Source of the DNA: Piscicola geometra
Lineage: Eukaryota > Annelida > Clitellata > Hirudinida > Piscicolidae
Assembly (NCBI GenBank): GCA_943735955.1
Contig: OX030967.1
Span: 5,735,259-5,799,258, forward strand
Direction: 5' to 3'
Length of the DNA stretch: 64,000 bases
Shown piece after piece: positions 14,841 to 29,110 of this stretch; the first letter of the stretch is position 1; each line of letters opens with the position of its first letter. Below the pieces are notes generated by a model. That model was not told the origin of the DNA, searched no databases, and saw only the letters and a list, made by a program, of their open reading frames with translations. The translations under genes were made by a program, and so were the position numbers.

Positions 14841-15372
14841 CGGTGAAGACGATGAAGACGGTGAAGACGATGAAGACGATGAAGACGGTGAAGACGATGA
14901 AGACGGTGAAGACGATGAAGACGATGAAGACGATGAAGACGGTGAAGACGGTGAAGACGGTGAAGACGGTGAAGACGGTGAAGACGGTGAAGACGATGAA
15001 GACGGTGAAGACGATGAAGAAGAACGATGAAGACGATGAAGACGGTGAAGACGGTGAAGACGGTGAAGACGATGAAGACGGTGAAGACGATGAAGACGGT
15101 GAAGACGATGAAGACGATGAAGACGGTGAAGACGATGAAGACGGTGAAGACGATGAAGACGATGAAGACGATGAAGACGATGAAGACGGTGAAGACGGTG
15201 AAGACGATAAAGACGATGAAGACGGTGAAGACGGTGAAGACGATGAAGACGATGAAGACGATGAAGACGGTGAATACGATGAAGACGATGAAGACGGTGA
15301 AGACGGTGAAGACGATGAAGACGATGAAGACGATGAAGACGATGAAGACGGTGAAGACGGTGAAGACGGTGA
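14061..15372 (+). repeat. 656-bp tandem pair
   Basis: 14061-14716 and 14717-15372 are tandem copies, with internal block starts 14371 and 15027 also 656 bp apart. 656 equals 72 units plus 8, that is two 13-mers per copy. Both carry ggtggagac, cgataaagacgatg, ggtgaatacgatg and the GAAGAAGAACGAT form of the 13-mer. They part at the far end, where the first copy closes with gaagatggt and a 13-mer while the second continues in 9-mers. An earlier copy of the same unit occupies 12072-12727. Confidence 0.84.
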
Positions 15373-15486
15373 AGACGGTGAAGACGATGAAGACGATGAA
15401 GACGATGAAGACGGTGAAGACGATGAAGACGATGAAGACGATGAAGACGGTGAAGACGGTGAAGACGAACGATGAAGACGATGAAG

Positions 15487-17815
15487 ACAGTGAAGACGAT
15501 GAAGACGGTGAAGACGATGAAGACGGTGAAGACGGTAAAGACGGTGAAGACGATGAAGACGATGAAGACGATGAAGACGATGAAGACGGTGAAGACGGTG
15601 AAGACGATGAAGACGATGAAGACGGTGAAGACGGTGAAGACGATGGAGACGATGAAGACGATGAAGACGGTGAAGACGATGAAGACGATGAAGACGGTGA
15701 AGACGGTGAAGACGGTGAAGACGATGAAGACGGTGAAGACGATGAAGACGGTGAAGACGATGAAGACGGTGAAGACGGTGAAGACGGTGAAGACGATGAA
15801 GACGATGAAGACGATGAAGACGATGAAGACGGTGAAGACAGTGAAGACGATGAAGACGATGAAGACGATGAAGACGGTGAAGACGATGAAGACGATGAAG
15901 ACGGTGAAGACAATGAAGACGGTGAAGACGATGAAGACGATGAAGACGATGAAGACGGTGAAGACGGTGATGACGGCGAAGACGGTGAAGACGATGAAGA
16001 CGATGAAGACGATGAAGACGGTGAAGACGATGAAGACGATGAAGACGATGAAGACGGTGAAGACGGTGAAGACGAACGATGAAGACGATGAAGACGGTGA
16101 AGACGATGAAGACGATGAAAACGGTGAAGACGATGAAGACGGTGAAGACGATGAAGACGGTGAAGACGGTGAAGACGGTGAAGACGATGAAGACGATGAA
16201 GACGAACGATGAAGACGGTGAAGACGATGAAGACGGTGAAGACGATGAAGACGGTGAAGACGATGAAGACGATGAAGACAGTGAAGACGATGAAGACGGT
16301 GAAGACGATGAAGACGGTGAAGACGGTAAAGACGGTGAAGACGATGAAGACGATGAAGACGATGAAGACGATGAAGACGGTGAAGACGGTGAAGACGATG
16401 AAGACGATGAAGACGGTGAAGACGGTGAAGACGATGGAGACGATGAAGACGATGAAGACGGTGAAGACGATGAAGACGATGAAGACGGTGAAGACGGTGA
16501 AGACGGTGAAGACGATGAAGACGGTGAAGACGATGAAGACGGTGAAGACGATGAAGACGGTGAAGACGGTGAAGACGGTGAAGACGATGAAGACGATGAA
16601 GACGATGAAGACGATGAAGACGGTGAAGACAGTGAAGACGATGAAGACGATGAAGACGATGAAGACGGTGAAGACGATGAAGACGATGAAGACGGTGAAG
16701 ACAATGAAGACGGTGAAGACGATGAAGACGATGAAGACGATGAAGACGGTGAAGACGGTGATGACGGCGAAGACGGTGAAGACGATGAAGACGATGAAGA
16801 CGATGAAGACGGTGAAGACGATGAAGACGATGAAGACGATGAAGACGGTGAAGACGGTGAAGACGAACGATGAAGACGATGAAGACGGTGAAGACGATGA
16901 AGACGATGAAAACGGTGAAGACGATGAAGACGGTGAAGACGATGAAGACGGTGAAGACGGTGAAGACGGTGAAGACGATGAAGACGATGAAGACGAACGA
17001 TGAAGACGGTGAAGACGATGAAGACGGTGAAGACGATGAAGACGGTGAAGACGATGAAGACGATGAAGACAGTGAAGACGATGAAGACGGTGAAGACGAT
17101 GAAGACGGTGAAGACGGTAAAGACGGTGAAGACGATGAAGACGATGAAGACGATGAAGACGATGAAGACGGTGAAGACGGTGAAGACGATGAAGACGATG
17201 AAGACGGTGAAGACGGTGAAGACGATGGAGACGATGAAGACGATGAAGACGGTGAAGACGATGAAGACGATGAAGACGGTGAAGACGGTGAAGACGGTGA
17301 AGACGATGAAGACGGTGAAGACGATGAAGACGGTGAAGACGATGAAGACGGTGAAGACGGTGAAGACGGTGAAGACGATGAAGACGATGAAGACGATGAA
17401 GACGATGAAGACGGTGAAGACAGTGAAGACGATGAAGACGATGAAGACGATGAAGACGGTGAAGACGATGAAGACGATGAAGACGGTGAAGACAATGAAG
17501 ACGGTGAAGACGATGAAGACGATGAAGACGATGAAGACGGTGAAGACGGTGAAGACGGTGAAGACGATGAAGACGATGAAGACGATGAAGACGGTGAAGA
17601 CGGTGAAGACGAACGATGAAGACGATGAAGACGGTGAAGACGATGAAGACGATGAAAACGGTGAAGACGATGAAGACGGTGAAGACTTTGAAGACGGTGA
17701 AGACGGTGAAGACGGTGAAGACGATGAAGACGATGAAGACGAACGATGAAGACGGTGAAGACGATGAAGACGGTGAAGACGATGAAGACGGTGAAGACGA
17801 TGAAGACGGTGAAGA
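15487..17815 (+). repeat. 791-bp triplication
   Basis: Three consecutive copies begin at the rare gacagtgaag mark: 15487-16277, 16278-17068 and 17069 to about 17815. The first two appear identical and both contain ggtgatgacggcgaag (about 15968 and 16759). The third lacks exactly 45 bp (five units) in that neighbourhood. 791 equals 87 units plus 8, with two 13-mers per copy spaced 130 and 661 bp. Older relatives of the same segment, with ggtgatgacggtg, lie at about 5970-6685 and 9397-9770. Confidence 0.88.
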
Positions 17816-19090
17816 CGATGAAGACGATGAAGACGATCGATGAAGACGGTGAAGACGGTGAAGACGGTGAAGACGATGAAGACGGTGAAGACGATGAAGA
17901 CGGTGAAGACGATGAAGACGGTGAAGATGGTGAAGACGAACGATGAAGACGATGAAGACGGTGAAGATGATGAAGACGATGAAAACGGTGAAGACGATGA
18001 AGACGATGAAGACGGTGAAGACGATGAAGACGATGAAGACGATGAAGACGGTGAAGACGGTGAAGACGAACGATGAAGACGATGAAGACGGTGAAGACGA
18101 TGAAGACGATGAAAACGGTGAAGACGATGAAGACGGTGAAGACGATGAAGACGGTGAAGACGGTGAAGACGGTGAAGACGATGAAGACGATGAAGACGAA
18201 CGATGAAGACGGTGAAGACGATGAAGACGGTGAAGACGATGAAGACGGTGAAGACGATGAAGACGATGAAGACGAACGATGAAGACGGTGAAGACGGTGA
18301 AGACGGTGAAGACGGTGAAGACGATGAAGACGGTGAAGACGATGAAGACGGTGAAGACGATGAAGACGGTGAAGATGGTGAAGACGAACGATGAAGACGA
18401 TGAAGACGGTGAAGACGATGAAGACGATGAAAACGGTGAAGACGATGAAGACGATGAAGACGGTGAAGACGATGAAGACGGTGAAGACGGTGAAGACGAA
18501 CGATGAAGACGATGAAGACAATGAAGACGATGAAGACGGTGAAGACGGTGAAGACGGTGAAGACGATGAAGACGGTGAAGACGATGAAGACGATGAAGAC
18601 GATGAAGACGATGAAGACGGTGAAGACGGTGAAGACGATGAAGACGATGAAGACGATGAAGACGGTGAAGACGGTGAAGACGGTGAAGACGATGAAGACG
18701 GTGAAGACGGTGAAGACGATGAAGACGATGAAGACGATGAAGACGATGAAGACGGTGAAGACGGTGAAGACGGTGAAGACGATGAAGACGATGAAGACGA
18801 ACGATGAAGACGGTGAAGACGATGAAGACGGTGAAGACGATGAAGACGGTGAAGACGATGAAGACGATGAAGACGAACGATGAAGACGGTGAAGACGGTG
18901 AAGACGGTGAAGACGATGAAGACGGTGAAGACGATGAAGACGGTGAAGACGATGAAGACGGTGAAGATGGTGAAGACGAACGATGAATACGATGAAGACG
19001 GTGAAGATGATGAAGACGATGAAAACGGTGAAGACGATGAAGACGATGAAGACGGTGAAGACGATGAAGACGATGAAGACGATGAAGACG
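17616..19090 (+). repeat. Short-cassette region with GATC 13-mer
   Basis: A second zone of dense 13-mers, with blocks of 130, 94, 103, 130, 130, 76, 112, 112, 301, 76, 103 and 130 bp. Cassettes begin at 17616 and 18073, and part of one at 18804. Private changes include gaagactttg (about 17683) and a 13-mer at 17829-17841 whose insert is GATC, making CGATCG at 17834-17839. The 130-bp block at 17943 matches the perfect tandem pair near 10 kb, which links the two zones. Confidence 0.8.
18073..18390 (+). repeat. Reference copy of the 318-bp three-block cassette
   Basis: Three blocks, each starting just after a 13-mer, make a composite higher-order unit: alpha (18073-18202, 130 bp), beta (18203-18278, 76 bp) and gamma (18279-18390, 112 bp). 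Alpha begins with units A, G, A, A and then the diagnostic gaaaacggt. Beta alternates G and A and ends in two A-units. Gamma begins with a run of G-units and ends with gaagatggt just before the next 13-mer. The same 130/76/112 spacing with the same internal marks starts at 10233, 19113, 19821, 21728 and 22436. Versions with one or two units gained or lost start at 5158 and 7049 (139/76/130), 9637 and 10784 (130/94/112), 48024 and 54547 (139/67/130), and 60104 (139/76/112). This looks like the ancestral higher-order repeat from which the larger segments were assembled. Confidence 0.85.
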
Positions 19091-22000
19091 GTGAAGACGG
19101 TGAAGACGAACGATGAAGACGATGAAGACGGTGAAGACGATGAAGACGATGAAAACGGTGAAGACGATGAAGACGGTGAAGACGATGAAGACGGTGAAGA
19201 CGGTGAAGACGGTGAAGACGATGAAGACGATGAAGACGAACGATGAAGACGGTGAAGACGATGAAGACGGTGAAGACGATGAAGACGGTGAAGACGATGA
19301 AGACGATGAAGACGAACGATGAAGACGGTGAAGACGGTGAAGACGGTGAAGACGGTGAAGACGATGAAGACGGTGAAGACGATGAAGACGGTGAAGACGA
19401 TGAAGACGGTGAAGATGGTGAAGACGAACGATGAAGACGATGAAGACGGTGAAGACGATGAAGACGATGAAAACGGTGAAGACGATGAAGACGATGAAGA
19501 CGGTGAAGACGATGAAGACGGTGAAGACGGTGAAGACGAACGATGAAGACGATGAAAACAATGAAGACGATGAAGACGGTGAAGACGGTGAAGACGGTGA
19601 AGACGATGAAGACGGTGAAGACGATGAAGACGATGAAGACGATGAAGACGATGAAGACGGTGAAGACGGTGAAGACGATGAAGACGATGAAGACGATGAA
19701 GACGATGTAGACGAACGATGAAGACGGTGAAGACGATGAAGACGGTGAAGACGATGAAGACGGTGAAGACGATGAAGACGATGAAGACGATGAAGCCGGT
19801 GAAGACGGTGAAGACGAACGATGAAGACGATGAAGACGGTGAAGACGATGAGGTCGATGAAAACGGTGAAGACGATGAAGACGGTGAAGACGATGAAGAC
19901 GGTGAAGACGGTGAAGACGGTGAAGACGATGAAGACGATGAAGACGAACGATGAAGACGGTGAAGACGATGAAGACGGTGAAGACGATGAAGACGGTGAA
20001 GACGATGAAGACGATGAAGACGAACGATGAAGACGGTGAAGACGGTGAAGACGGTGAAGACGGTGAAGACGATGAAGACGGTGAAGACGATGAAGACGGT
20101 GAAGACGATGAAGACGGTGAAGATGGTGAAGACGAACGATGAAGACGATGAAGACGGTGAAGACGATGAAGACGATGAAAACGGTGAAGACGATGAAGAC
20201 GATGAAGACGGTGAAGACGATGAAGACGGTGAAGACGGTGAAGACGAACGATGAAGACGATGAAGACGATGAAGACGGTGAAGACGGTGAAGACGGTGAA
20301 GACGATGAAGACGGTGAAGACGATGAAGACGATGAAGACGATGAAGACGATGAAGACGGTGAAGACGGTGAAGACGATGAAGACGATGAAGACGATGAAG
20401 ACGGTGAAGACGGTGAAGACGGTGAAGACGATGAAGACGATGAAGACGATGAAGACGATGAAGACGGTGAAGACGGTGAAGACGAACGATGAAGACGATG
20501 AAGACGGTGAAGACGATGAAGACGATGAAAACGGTGAAGACGATGAAGACGGTGAAGATGATGAAGACGGTGAAGACGGTGAAGACGGTGAAGACGGTGA
20601 CGACGGTGAAGACGGTGAAGACGATGAAGACGGTGAAGAGGATGAAGACGAACGATGAAGACAATGAAGACGGTGAAGACGGTGAAGACGGTGAAGACGA
20701 TGAAGACGGTGAAGACGATGAAGACGGTGAAGACGATGAAGACGGTGAAGACGGTGGAGACGGTGAAGACGATGAAGACGATGAAGACGATGAAGACGAT
20801 GAAGACGGTGAAGACGGTGAAGACGATGAAGACGATGAAGACGGTGAAGACGGTGAAGACGATGAAGACGATGAAGACGATGAAGACGGTGAAGACGATG
20901 AAGACGATGAAGACGGTGAAGACGATGAAGACGATGAAGACGATGAAGACGGTGAAGACGATGAAGACGATGAAGACGATGAAGACGGTGAAGACGGTGA
21001 AGACGAACGATGAAGACGATGAAGACGGTGAAGACGATGAAGACGATGAAAACGGTGAAGACGATGAAGACGGTGAAGACGATGAAGACGGTGAAGACGG
21101 TGAAGACGGTGAAGACGGTGAAGACGATGAAAACGAAGAAGACGAACGATGAAGACGGTGAAGACGATGAAGACGGTGAAGACGATGAAGACGGTGAAGA
21201 CGACTGAAGACGATGAAGACGAACGATGAAGACGGTGAAGACGGTGAAGACGGTGAAGACGATGAAGACGGTGAAGACGATGAAGACGGTGAAGACGATG
21301 AAGACGGTGAAGATGGTGAAGACGAACGATGAAAACGATGAAGACGGTGAAGACGATGAAGACGATGAAGACGATGAAGACGATGAAGACGGTGAAGACG
21401 GTGAAGACTATGAAGACGATGAAGACGGTGAAGACGGTGGAGACGATGAAGACGGTGAAGACGATGAAGACGGTGAAGACGATGAAGACGATGAAGACGG
21501 TGAAGACGATGAAGACGGTGAAGACGGTGAAGACGGTGAAGACGATGAAGACGGTGAAGACGATGAAGACGGTGAAGACGATGAAGACGGTGAAGATGGT
21601 GAAGACGATGAAGACGAACGATGAAGACGGTGAAGACGATGAAGACGGTGAAGACGATGAAGACGGTGAAGACGATGAAGACGATGAAGACGAACGATGA
21701 AGACGGTGAAGACGGTGAAGACGAACGATGAAGACGATGAAGACGGTGAAGACGATGAAGACGATGAAAACGGTGAAGACGATGAAGACGGTGAAGACGA
21801 TGAAGACGGTGAAGACGGTGAAGACGGTGAAGACGATGAAGACGATGAAGACGAACGATGAAGACGGTGAAGACGATGAAGACGGTGAAGACGATGAAGA
21901 CGGTGAAGACGATGAAGACGATGAAGACGAACGATGAAGACGGTGAAGACGGTGAAGACGGTGAAGACGGTGAAGACGATGAAGACGGTGAAGACGATGA

Positions 22001-24135
22001 AGACGGTGAAGACGATGAAGACGGTGAAGATGGTGAAGACGAACGATGAAGACGATGAAGACGGTGAAGACGATGAAGACGATGAAAACGGTGAAGACGA
22101 TGAAGACGATGAAGACGGTGAAGACGATGAAGACGGTGAAGACGGTGAAGACGAACGATGAAGACGATGAAGACAATGAAGACGATGAAGACGGTGAAGA
22201 CGGTGAAGACGGTGAAGACGATGAAGACGGTGAAGACGATGAAGACGATGAAGACGATGAAGACGATGAAGACGGTGAAGACGGTGAAGACGATGAAGAC
22301 GATGAAGACGATGAAGACGATGTAGACGAACGATGAAGACGGTGAAGACGATGAAGACGGTGAAGACGATGAAGACGGTGAAGACGATGAAGACGATGAA
22401 GACGATGAAGCCGGTGAAGACGGTGAAGACGAACGATGAAGACGATGAAGACGGTGAAGACGATGAGGTCGATGAAAACGGTGAAGACGATGAAGACGGT
22501 GAAGACGATGAAGACGGTGAAGACGGTGAAGACGGTGAAGACGATGAAGACGATGAAGACGAACGATGAAGACGGTGAAGACGATGAAGACGGTGAAGAC
22601 GATGAAGACGGTGAAGACGATGAAGACGATGAAGACGAACGATGAAGACGGTGAAGACGGTGAAGACGGTGAAGACGGTGAAGACGATGAAGACGGTGAA
22701 GACGATGAAGACGGTGAAGACGATGAAGACGGTGAAGATGGTGAAGACGAACGATGAAGACGATGAAGACGGTGAAGACGATGAAGACGATGAAAACGGT
22801 GAAGACGATGAAGACGATGAAGACGGTGAAGACGATGAAGACGGTGAAGACGGTGAAGACGAACGATGAAGACGATGAAGACGATGAAGACGGTGAAGAC
22901 GGTGAAGACGGTGAAGACGATGAAGACGGTGAAGACGATGAAGACGATGAAGACGATGAAGACGATGAAGACGGTGAAGACGGTGAAGACGATGAAGACG
23001 ATGAAGACGATGAAGACGGTGAAGACGGTGAAGACGGTGAAGACGATGAAGACGATGAAGACGATGAAGACGATGAAGACGGTGAAGACGGTGAAGACGA
23101 ACGATGAAGACGATGAAGACGGTGAAGACGATGAAGACGATGAAAACGGTGAAGACGATGAAGACGGTGAAGATGATGAAGACGGTGAAGACGGTGAAGA
23201 CGGTGAAGACGGTGACGACGGTGAAGACGGTGAAGACGATGAAGACGGTGAAGAGGATGAAGACGAACGATGAAGACAATGAAGACGGTGAAGACGGTGA
23301 AGACGGTGAAGACGATGAAGACGGTGAAGACGATGAAGACGGTGAAGACGATGAAGACGGTGAAGACGGTGGAGACGGTGAAGACGATGAAGACGATGAA
23401 GACGATGAAGACGATGAAGACGGTGAAGACGGTGAAGACGATGAAGACGATGAAGACGGTGAAGACGGTGAAGACGATGAAGACGATGAAGACGATGAAG
23501 ACGGTGAAGACGATGAAGACGATGAAGACGGTGAAGACGATGAAGACGATGAAGACGATGAAGACGGTGAAGACGATGAAGACGATGAAGACGATGAAGA
23601 CGGTGAAGACGGTGAAGACGAACGATGAAGACGATGAAGACGGTGAAGACGATGAAGACGATGAAAACGGTGAAGACGATGAAGACGGTGAAGACGATGA
23701 AGACGGTGAAGACGGTGAAGACGGTGAAGACGGTGAAGACGATGAAAACGAAGAAGACGAACGATGAAGACGGTGAAGACGATGAAGACGGTGAAGACGA
23801 TGAAGACGGTGAAGACGACTGAAGACGATGAAGACGAACGATGAAGACGGTGAAGACGGTGAAGACGGTGAAGACGATGAAGACGGTGAAGACGATGAAG
23901 ACGGTGAAGACGATGAAGACGGTGAAGATGGTGAAGACGAACGATGAAAACGATGAAGACGGTGAAGACGATGAAGACGATGAAGACGATGAAGACGATG
24001 AAGACGGTGAAGACGGTGAAGACGATGAAGACGATGAAGACGGTGAAGACGGTGGAGACGATGAAGACGGTGAAGACGATGAAGACGGTGAAGACGATGA
24101 AGACGATGAAGACGGTGAAGACGATGAAGACGGTG
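19090..24135 (+). repeat. 2615-bp duplication
   Basis: About 19090-21520 recurs at about 21705-24135. At least a dozen block starts keep the 2615-bp offset, for instance 19113/21728, 19431/22046, 20139/22754, 20489/23104, 20655/23270 and 21010/23625. Shared rare marks are gatgtagacgaacg (about 19706 and 22321), gatgaggtcgat (about 19849 and 22464), ggtgacgacgg (about 20597 and 23212), gaagaggat, gaaaacgaagaagac and a 10-bp unit gaagacgact (21196-21205 and 23811-23820). I noticed only a few differences: gaaaacaat versus gaagacaat near 19555 and 22170, and gactatgaag at about 21408 versus gacgatgaag. The copies part after about 21520. Confidence 0.88.
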
Positions 24136-24262
24136 AAGACGATGAAGACGATGAAGACGATGAAGACGGTGAAGACGGTGAAGACGGTGAAGACGGTAGA
24201 GACGGTGAAGACGGTGAAGACGGTGAAGACGATGAAGACGGTGAAGACGATGAAGACGAACG

Positions 24263-27200
24263 ATGAAGACGATGAAGACGGTGAAGACGGTGAAGACGGT
24301 GAAGACGATGAAGACGGTGAAGACGATGAAGACGGTGAAGACGATGAAGACGGTGAAGACGGTGAAGACGGTGAAGACGATGAAGACGATGAAGACGATG
24401 AAGACGATGAAGACGGTGAAGACGGTGAAGACGATGAAGACGATGAAGACGGTGAAGACGGTGAAGACGGTGAAGACGATGAAGACGATGAAGACGGTGA
24501 AGACGGTGAAGACGATGAAGACGATGAAGACGATGAAGACGGTGAAGACGATGAAGACGATGAAGACGATGAAGACGGTGAAGACGGTGAAGACGGTGAA
24601 CACGGTGAAGACGATGAAGACGATGAAGACGATGAAGACGGTGAAGACGGTGAAGACGGTGAAGACGATGAAGACGATGAAGACGATGAAGACGGTGAAG
24701 ACGATGAAGACGATGAAAACGGTGAAGACGATGAAGACGGTGAAGACGATGAAGACGGTGAAGACGGTGAAGACGGTGAAGACGGTGAAGACGATGAAGA
24801 CGATGAAGACGAACGATGAAGACGGTGAAGACGATGAAGACGGTGAAGACGATGAAGACGATGAAGACGATGAAGACGATGAAGACGAACGATGAAGACG
24901 GTGAAGACGGTGAAGACGGTGAAGACGGTGAAGACGATGAAGACGGTGAAGACGATGAAGACGGTGAAGACGATGAAGACAGTGAAGACGATGAAGACGG
25001 TGAAGATGGTGAAGACGAACGATGAAGACGATGAAGACGGTGAAGACGATGAAGACGATGAAAACGGTTAAGACGATGAAGACGGTGAAGACGATGAAGA
25101 CGATGAAGACGATGAAGACGGTGAAGACGGTGAAGACGGTGAAGACGGTGAAGACGGTGAAGACGGTGAAGACGGTGAAGACGGTGAAGACGATGAAGAC
25201 GGTGAAGACGATGAAGACGAACGATGAAGACGATGAATACGGTGAAGACGGTGAAGACGGTGAAGACGATGAAGACGGTGAAGACGGTGAAGACGATGAA
25301 GACGGTGAAGACGATGAAGACGGTGAAGACGGTGAAGACGGTGAAGACGATGAAGACGATGAAGACGATGAAGACGATGAAGACGGTGAAGACGGTGAAG
25401 ACGATGAAGACGATGAAGACGGTGAAGACGGTGAAGACGACGAAGACGATGAAGACGATGAAGACGGTGAAGACGGTGAACACGGTGAAGACGATGAAGA
25501 CGATGAAGACGATGAAGACGGTGAAGACGGTGAAGACGGTGAAGACGATGAAGACGATGAAGACGATGAAGACGGTGAAGACGATGAAGACGATGAAAAC
25601 GGTGAAGACGATGAAGACGGTGAAGACGATGAAGACGGTGAAGACGGTGAAGACGGTGAAGACGGTGAAGACGATGAAGACGATGAAGACGAACGATGAA
25701 GACGGTGAAGACGATGAAGACGGTGAAGACGATGAAGACGATGAAGACGATGAAGACGATGAAGACGAACGATGAAGACGGTGAAGACGGTGAAGACGGT
25801 GAAGACGGTGAAGACGGTGAAGACGATGAAGACGGTGAAGACGATGAAGACGGTGAAGACGATGAAGACGGTGAAGACGATGAAGACGGTGAAGATGGTG
25901 AAGACGAACGATGAAGACGATGAAGACGGTGAAGACGATGAAGACGATGAAAACGGTGAAGACGATGAAGACGGTGAAGACGATGAAGACGATGAAGACG
26001 ATGAAGACGGTGAAGACGGTGAAGACGGTGAAGACGGTGAAGACGGTGAAGACGGTGAAGACGGTGAAGACGGTGAAGACGATGAAGACGGTGAAGACGA
26101 TGAAGACGAACGATGAAGACGATGAATACGGTGAAGACGGTGAAGACGGTGAAGACGATGAAGACGATGAAGACGGTGAAGACGATGAAGACGGTGAAGA
26201 CGATGAAGACGGTGAAGACGGTGAAGACGGTGAAGACGATGAAGACGATGAAGACGATGAAGACGATGAAGACGGTGAAGACGGTGAAGACGGTGAAGAC
26301 GGTGAAGACGATGAAGACGATGAAGACGGTGAAGACGGTGAAGACGACGAAGACGATGAAGACGATGAAGACGGTGAAGACGATGAAGACGATGAAGACG
26401 GTGAAGACGATGAAGACGGTGAAGACGATGAAGACGATGAAGACGATGAAGACGGTGAAGACGGTGAAGACGGTGAAGACGGTGAAGACGGTGAAGACGA
26501 TGAAGACGATGAAGACGGTGAAGACGATGAAGACGGTGAAGACGGTGAAGACGAACGATGAAGACGATGAAGACGGTGAAGACGATGAAGACGGTGAAAA
26601 CGGTGAAGACGATGAAGACGATGAAGACGATGAAGACGATGAAGACGGTGAAGACGGTGAAGACGATGAAGACGATGAAGACGATGAAGACGGTGAAGAC
26701 GATGAAGACGGTGAAGACGATGAAGACGATGAAGACGATGAAGACGGTGAAGACGGTGAAGACGGTGAAGACGGTAGAGACGGTGAAGACGGTGAAGACG
26801 GTGAAGACGATGAAGACGGTGAAGACGATGAAGACGAACGATGAAGACGATGAAGACGGTGAAGACGGTGAAGACGGTGAAGACGATGAAGACGGTGAAG
26901 ACGATGAAGACGGTGAAGACGATGAAGACGGTGAAGACGGTGAAGACGGTGAAGACGATGAAGACGATGAAGACGATGAAGACGATGAAGACGGTGAAGA
27001 CGGTGAAGACGATGAAGACGATGAAGACGGTGAAGACGGTGAAGACGGTGAAGACGATGAAGACGATGAAGACGGTGAAGACGGTGAAGACGATGAAGAC
27101 GATGAAGACGATGAAGACGGTGAAGACGATGAAGACGATGAAGACGATGAAGACGGTGAAGACGGTGAAGACGGTGAACACGGTGAAGACGATGAAGACG

Positions 27201-29110
27201 ATGAAGACGATGAAGACGGTGAAGACGGTGAAGACGGTGAAGACGATGAAGACGATGAAGACGATGAAGACGGTGAAGACGATGAAGACGATGAAAACGG
27301 TGAAGACGATGAAGACGGTGAAGACGATGAAGACGGTGAAGACGGTGAAGACGGTGAAGACGGTGAAGACGATGAAGACGATGAAGACGAACGATGAAGA
27401 CGGTGAAGACGATGAAGACGGTGAAGACGATGAAGACGATGAAGACGATGAAGACGATGAAGACGAACGATGAAGACGGTGAAGACGGTGAAGACGGTGA
27501 AGACGGTGAAGACGATGAAGACGGTGAAGACGATGAAGACGGTGAAGACGATGAAGACAGTGAAGACGATGAAGACGGTGAAGATGGTGAAGACGAACGA
27601 TGAAGACGATGAAGACGGTGAAGACGATGAAGACGATGAAAACGGTGAAGACGATGAAGACGGTGAAGACGATGAAGACGATGAAGACGATGAAGACGGT
27701 GAAGACGGTGAAGACGGTGAAGACGGTGAAGACGGTGAAGACGGTGAAGACGGTGAAGACGGTGAAGACGATGAAGACGGTGAAGACGATGAAGACGAAC
27801 GATGAAGACGATGAATACGGTGAAGACGGTGAAGACGGTGAAGACGATGAAGACGGTGAAGACGGTGAAGACGATGAAGACGGTGAAGTCGATGAAGACG
27901 GTGAAGACGGTGAAGACGGTGAAGACGATGAAGACGATGAAGACGATGAAGACGATGAAGACGGTGAAGACGGTGAAGACGATGAAGACGATGAAGACGG
28001 TGAAGACGGTGAAGACGACGAAGACGATGAAGACGATGAAGACGGTGAAGACGGTGAACACGGTGAAGACGATGAAGACGATGAAGACGATGAAGACGGT
28101 GAAGACGGTGAAGACGGTGAAGACGATGAAGACGATGAAGACGATGAAGACGGTGAAGACGATGAAGACGATGAAAACGGTGAAGACGATGAAGACGGTG
28201 AAGACGATGAAGACGGTGAAGACGGTGAAGACGGTGAAGACGGTGAAGACGATGAAGACGATGAAGACGAACGATGAAGACGGTGAAGACGATGAAGACG
28301 GTGAAGACGATGAAGACGATGAAGACGATGAAGACGATGAAGACGAACGATGAAGACGGTGAAGACGGTGAAGACGGTGAAGACGGTGAAGACGGTGAAG
28401 ACGATGAAGACGGTGAAGACGATGAAGACGGTGAAGACGATGAAGACGGTGAAGACGATGAAGACGGTGAAGATGGTGAAGACGAACGATGAAGACGATG
28501 AAGACGGTGAAGACGATGAAGACGATGAAAACGGTGAAGACGATGAAGACGGTGAAGACGATGAAGACGATGAAGACGATGAAGACGGTGAAGACGGTGA
28601 AGACGGTGAAGACGGTGAAGACGGTGAAGACGGTGAAGACGGTGAAGACGGTGAAGACGATGAAGACGGTGAAGACGATGAAGACGAACGATGAAGACGA
28701 TGAATACGGTGAAGACGGTGAAGACGGTGAAGACGATGAAGACGATGAAGACGGTGAAGACGATGAAGACGGTGAAGACGATGAAGACGGTGAAGACGGT
28801 GAAGACGGTGAAGACGATGAAGACGATGAAGACGATGAAGACGATGAAGACGGTGAAGACGGTGAAGACGGTGAAGACGATGAAGACGATGAAGACGGTG
28901 AAGACGGTGAAGACGACGAAGACGATGAAGACGATGAAGACGGTGAAGACGATGAAGACGATGAAGACGGTGAAGACGATGAAGACGGTGAAGACGATGA
29001 AGACGATGAAGACGATGAAGACGGTGAAGACGGTGAAGACGGTGAAGACGGTGAAGACGGTGAAGACGATGAAGACGATGAAGACGGTGAAGACGATGAA
29101 GACGGTGAAG
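24263..29110 (+). repeat. 2578-bp duplication in the gaatacggt domain
   Basis: About 24200-26530 recurs at about 26780-29110. Block starts 24263, 24816, 25022, 25224, 25696, 25772, 25911 and 26113 match 26841, 27394, 27600, 27802, 28274, 28350, 28489 and 28691, all 2578 bp apart; the next pair (26558/29127) is 9 bp off, one unit lost. Both carry ggtagagac (about 24195 and 26773), gaatacggt right after a 13-mer, and gaacacggt. Single differences include ggttaagac at about 25067 in the first copy only and gaagtcgat at about 27888 in the second only. Confidence 0.86.

Noticed and set aside
17829..17841. Palindromic GATC-type 13-mer as a regulatory operator or recombination site
   Set aside because: It is a length-preserving variant of the 13-mer, repeated at 49734, 50335 and 56450 within duplicated segments; no gene is nearby to regulate.
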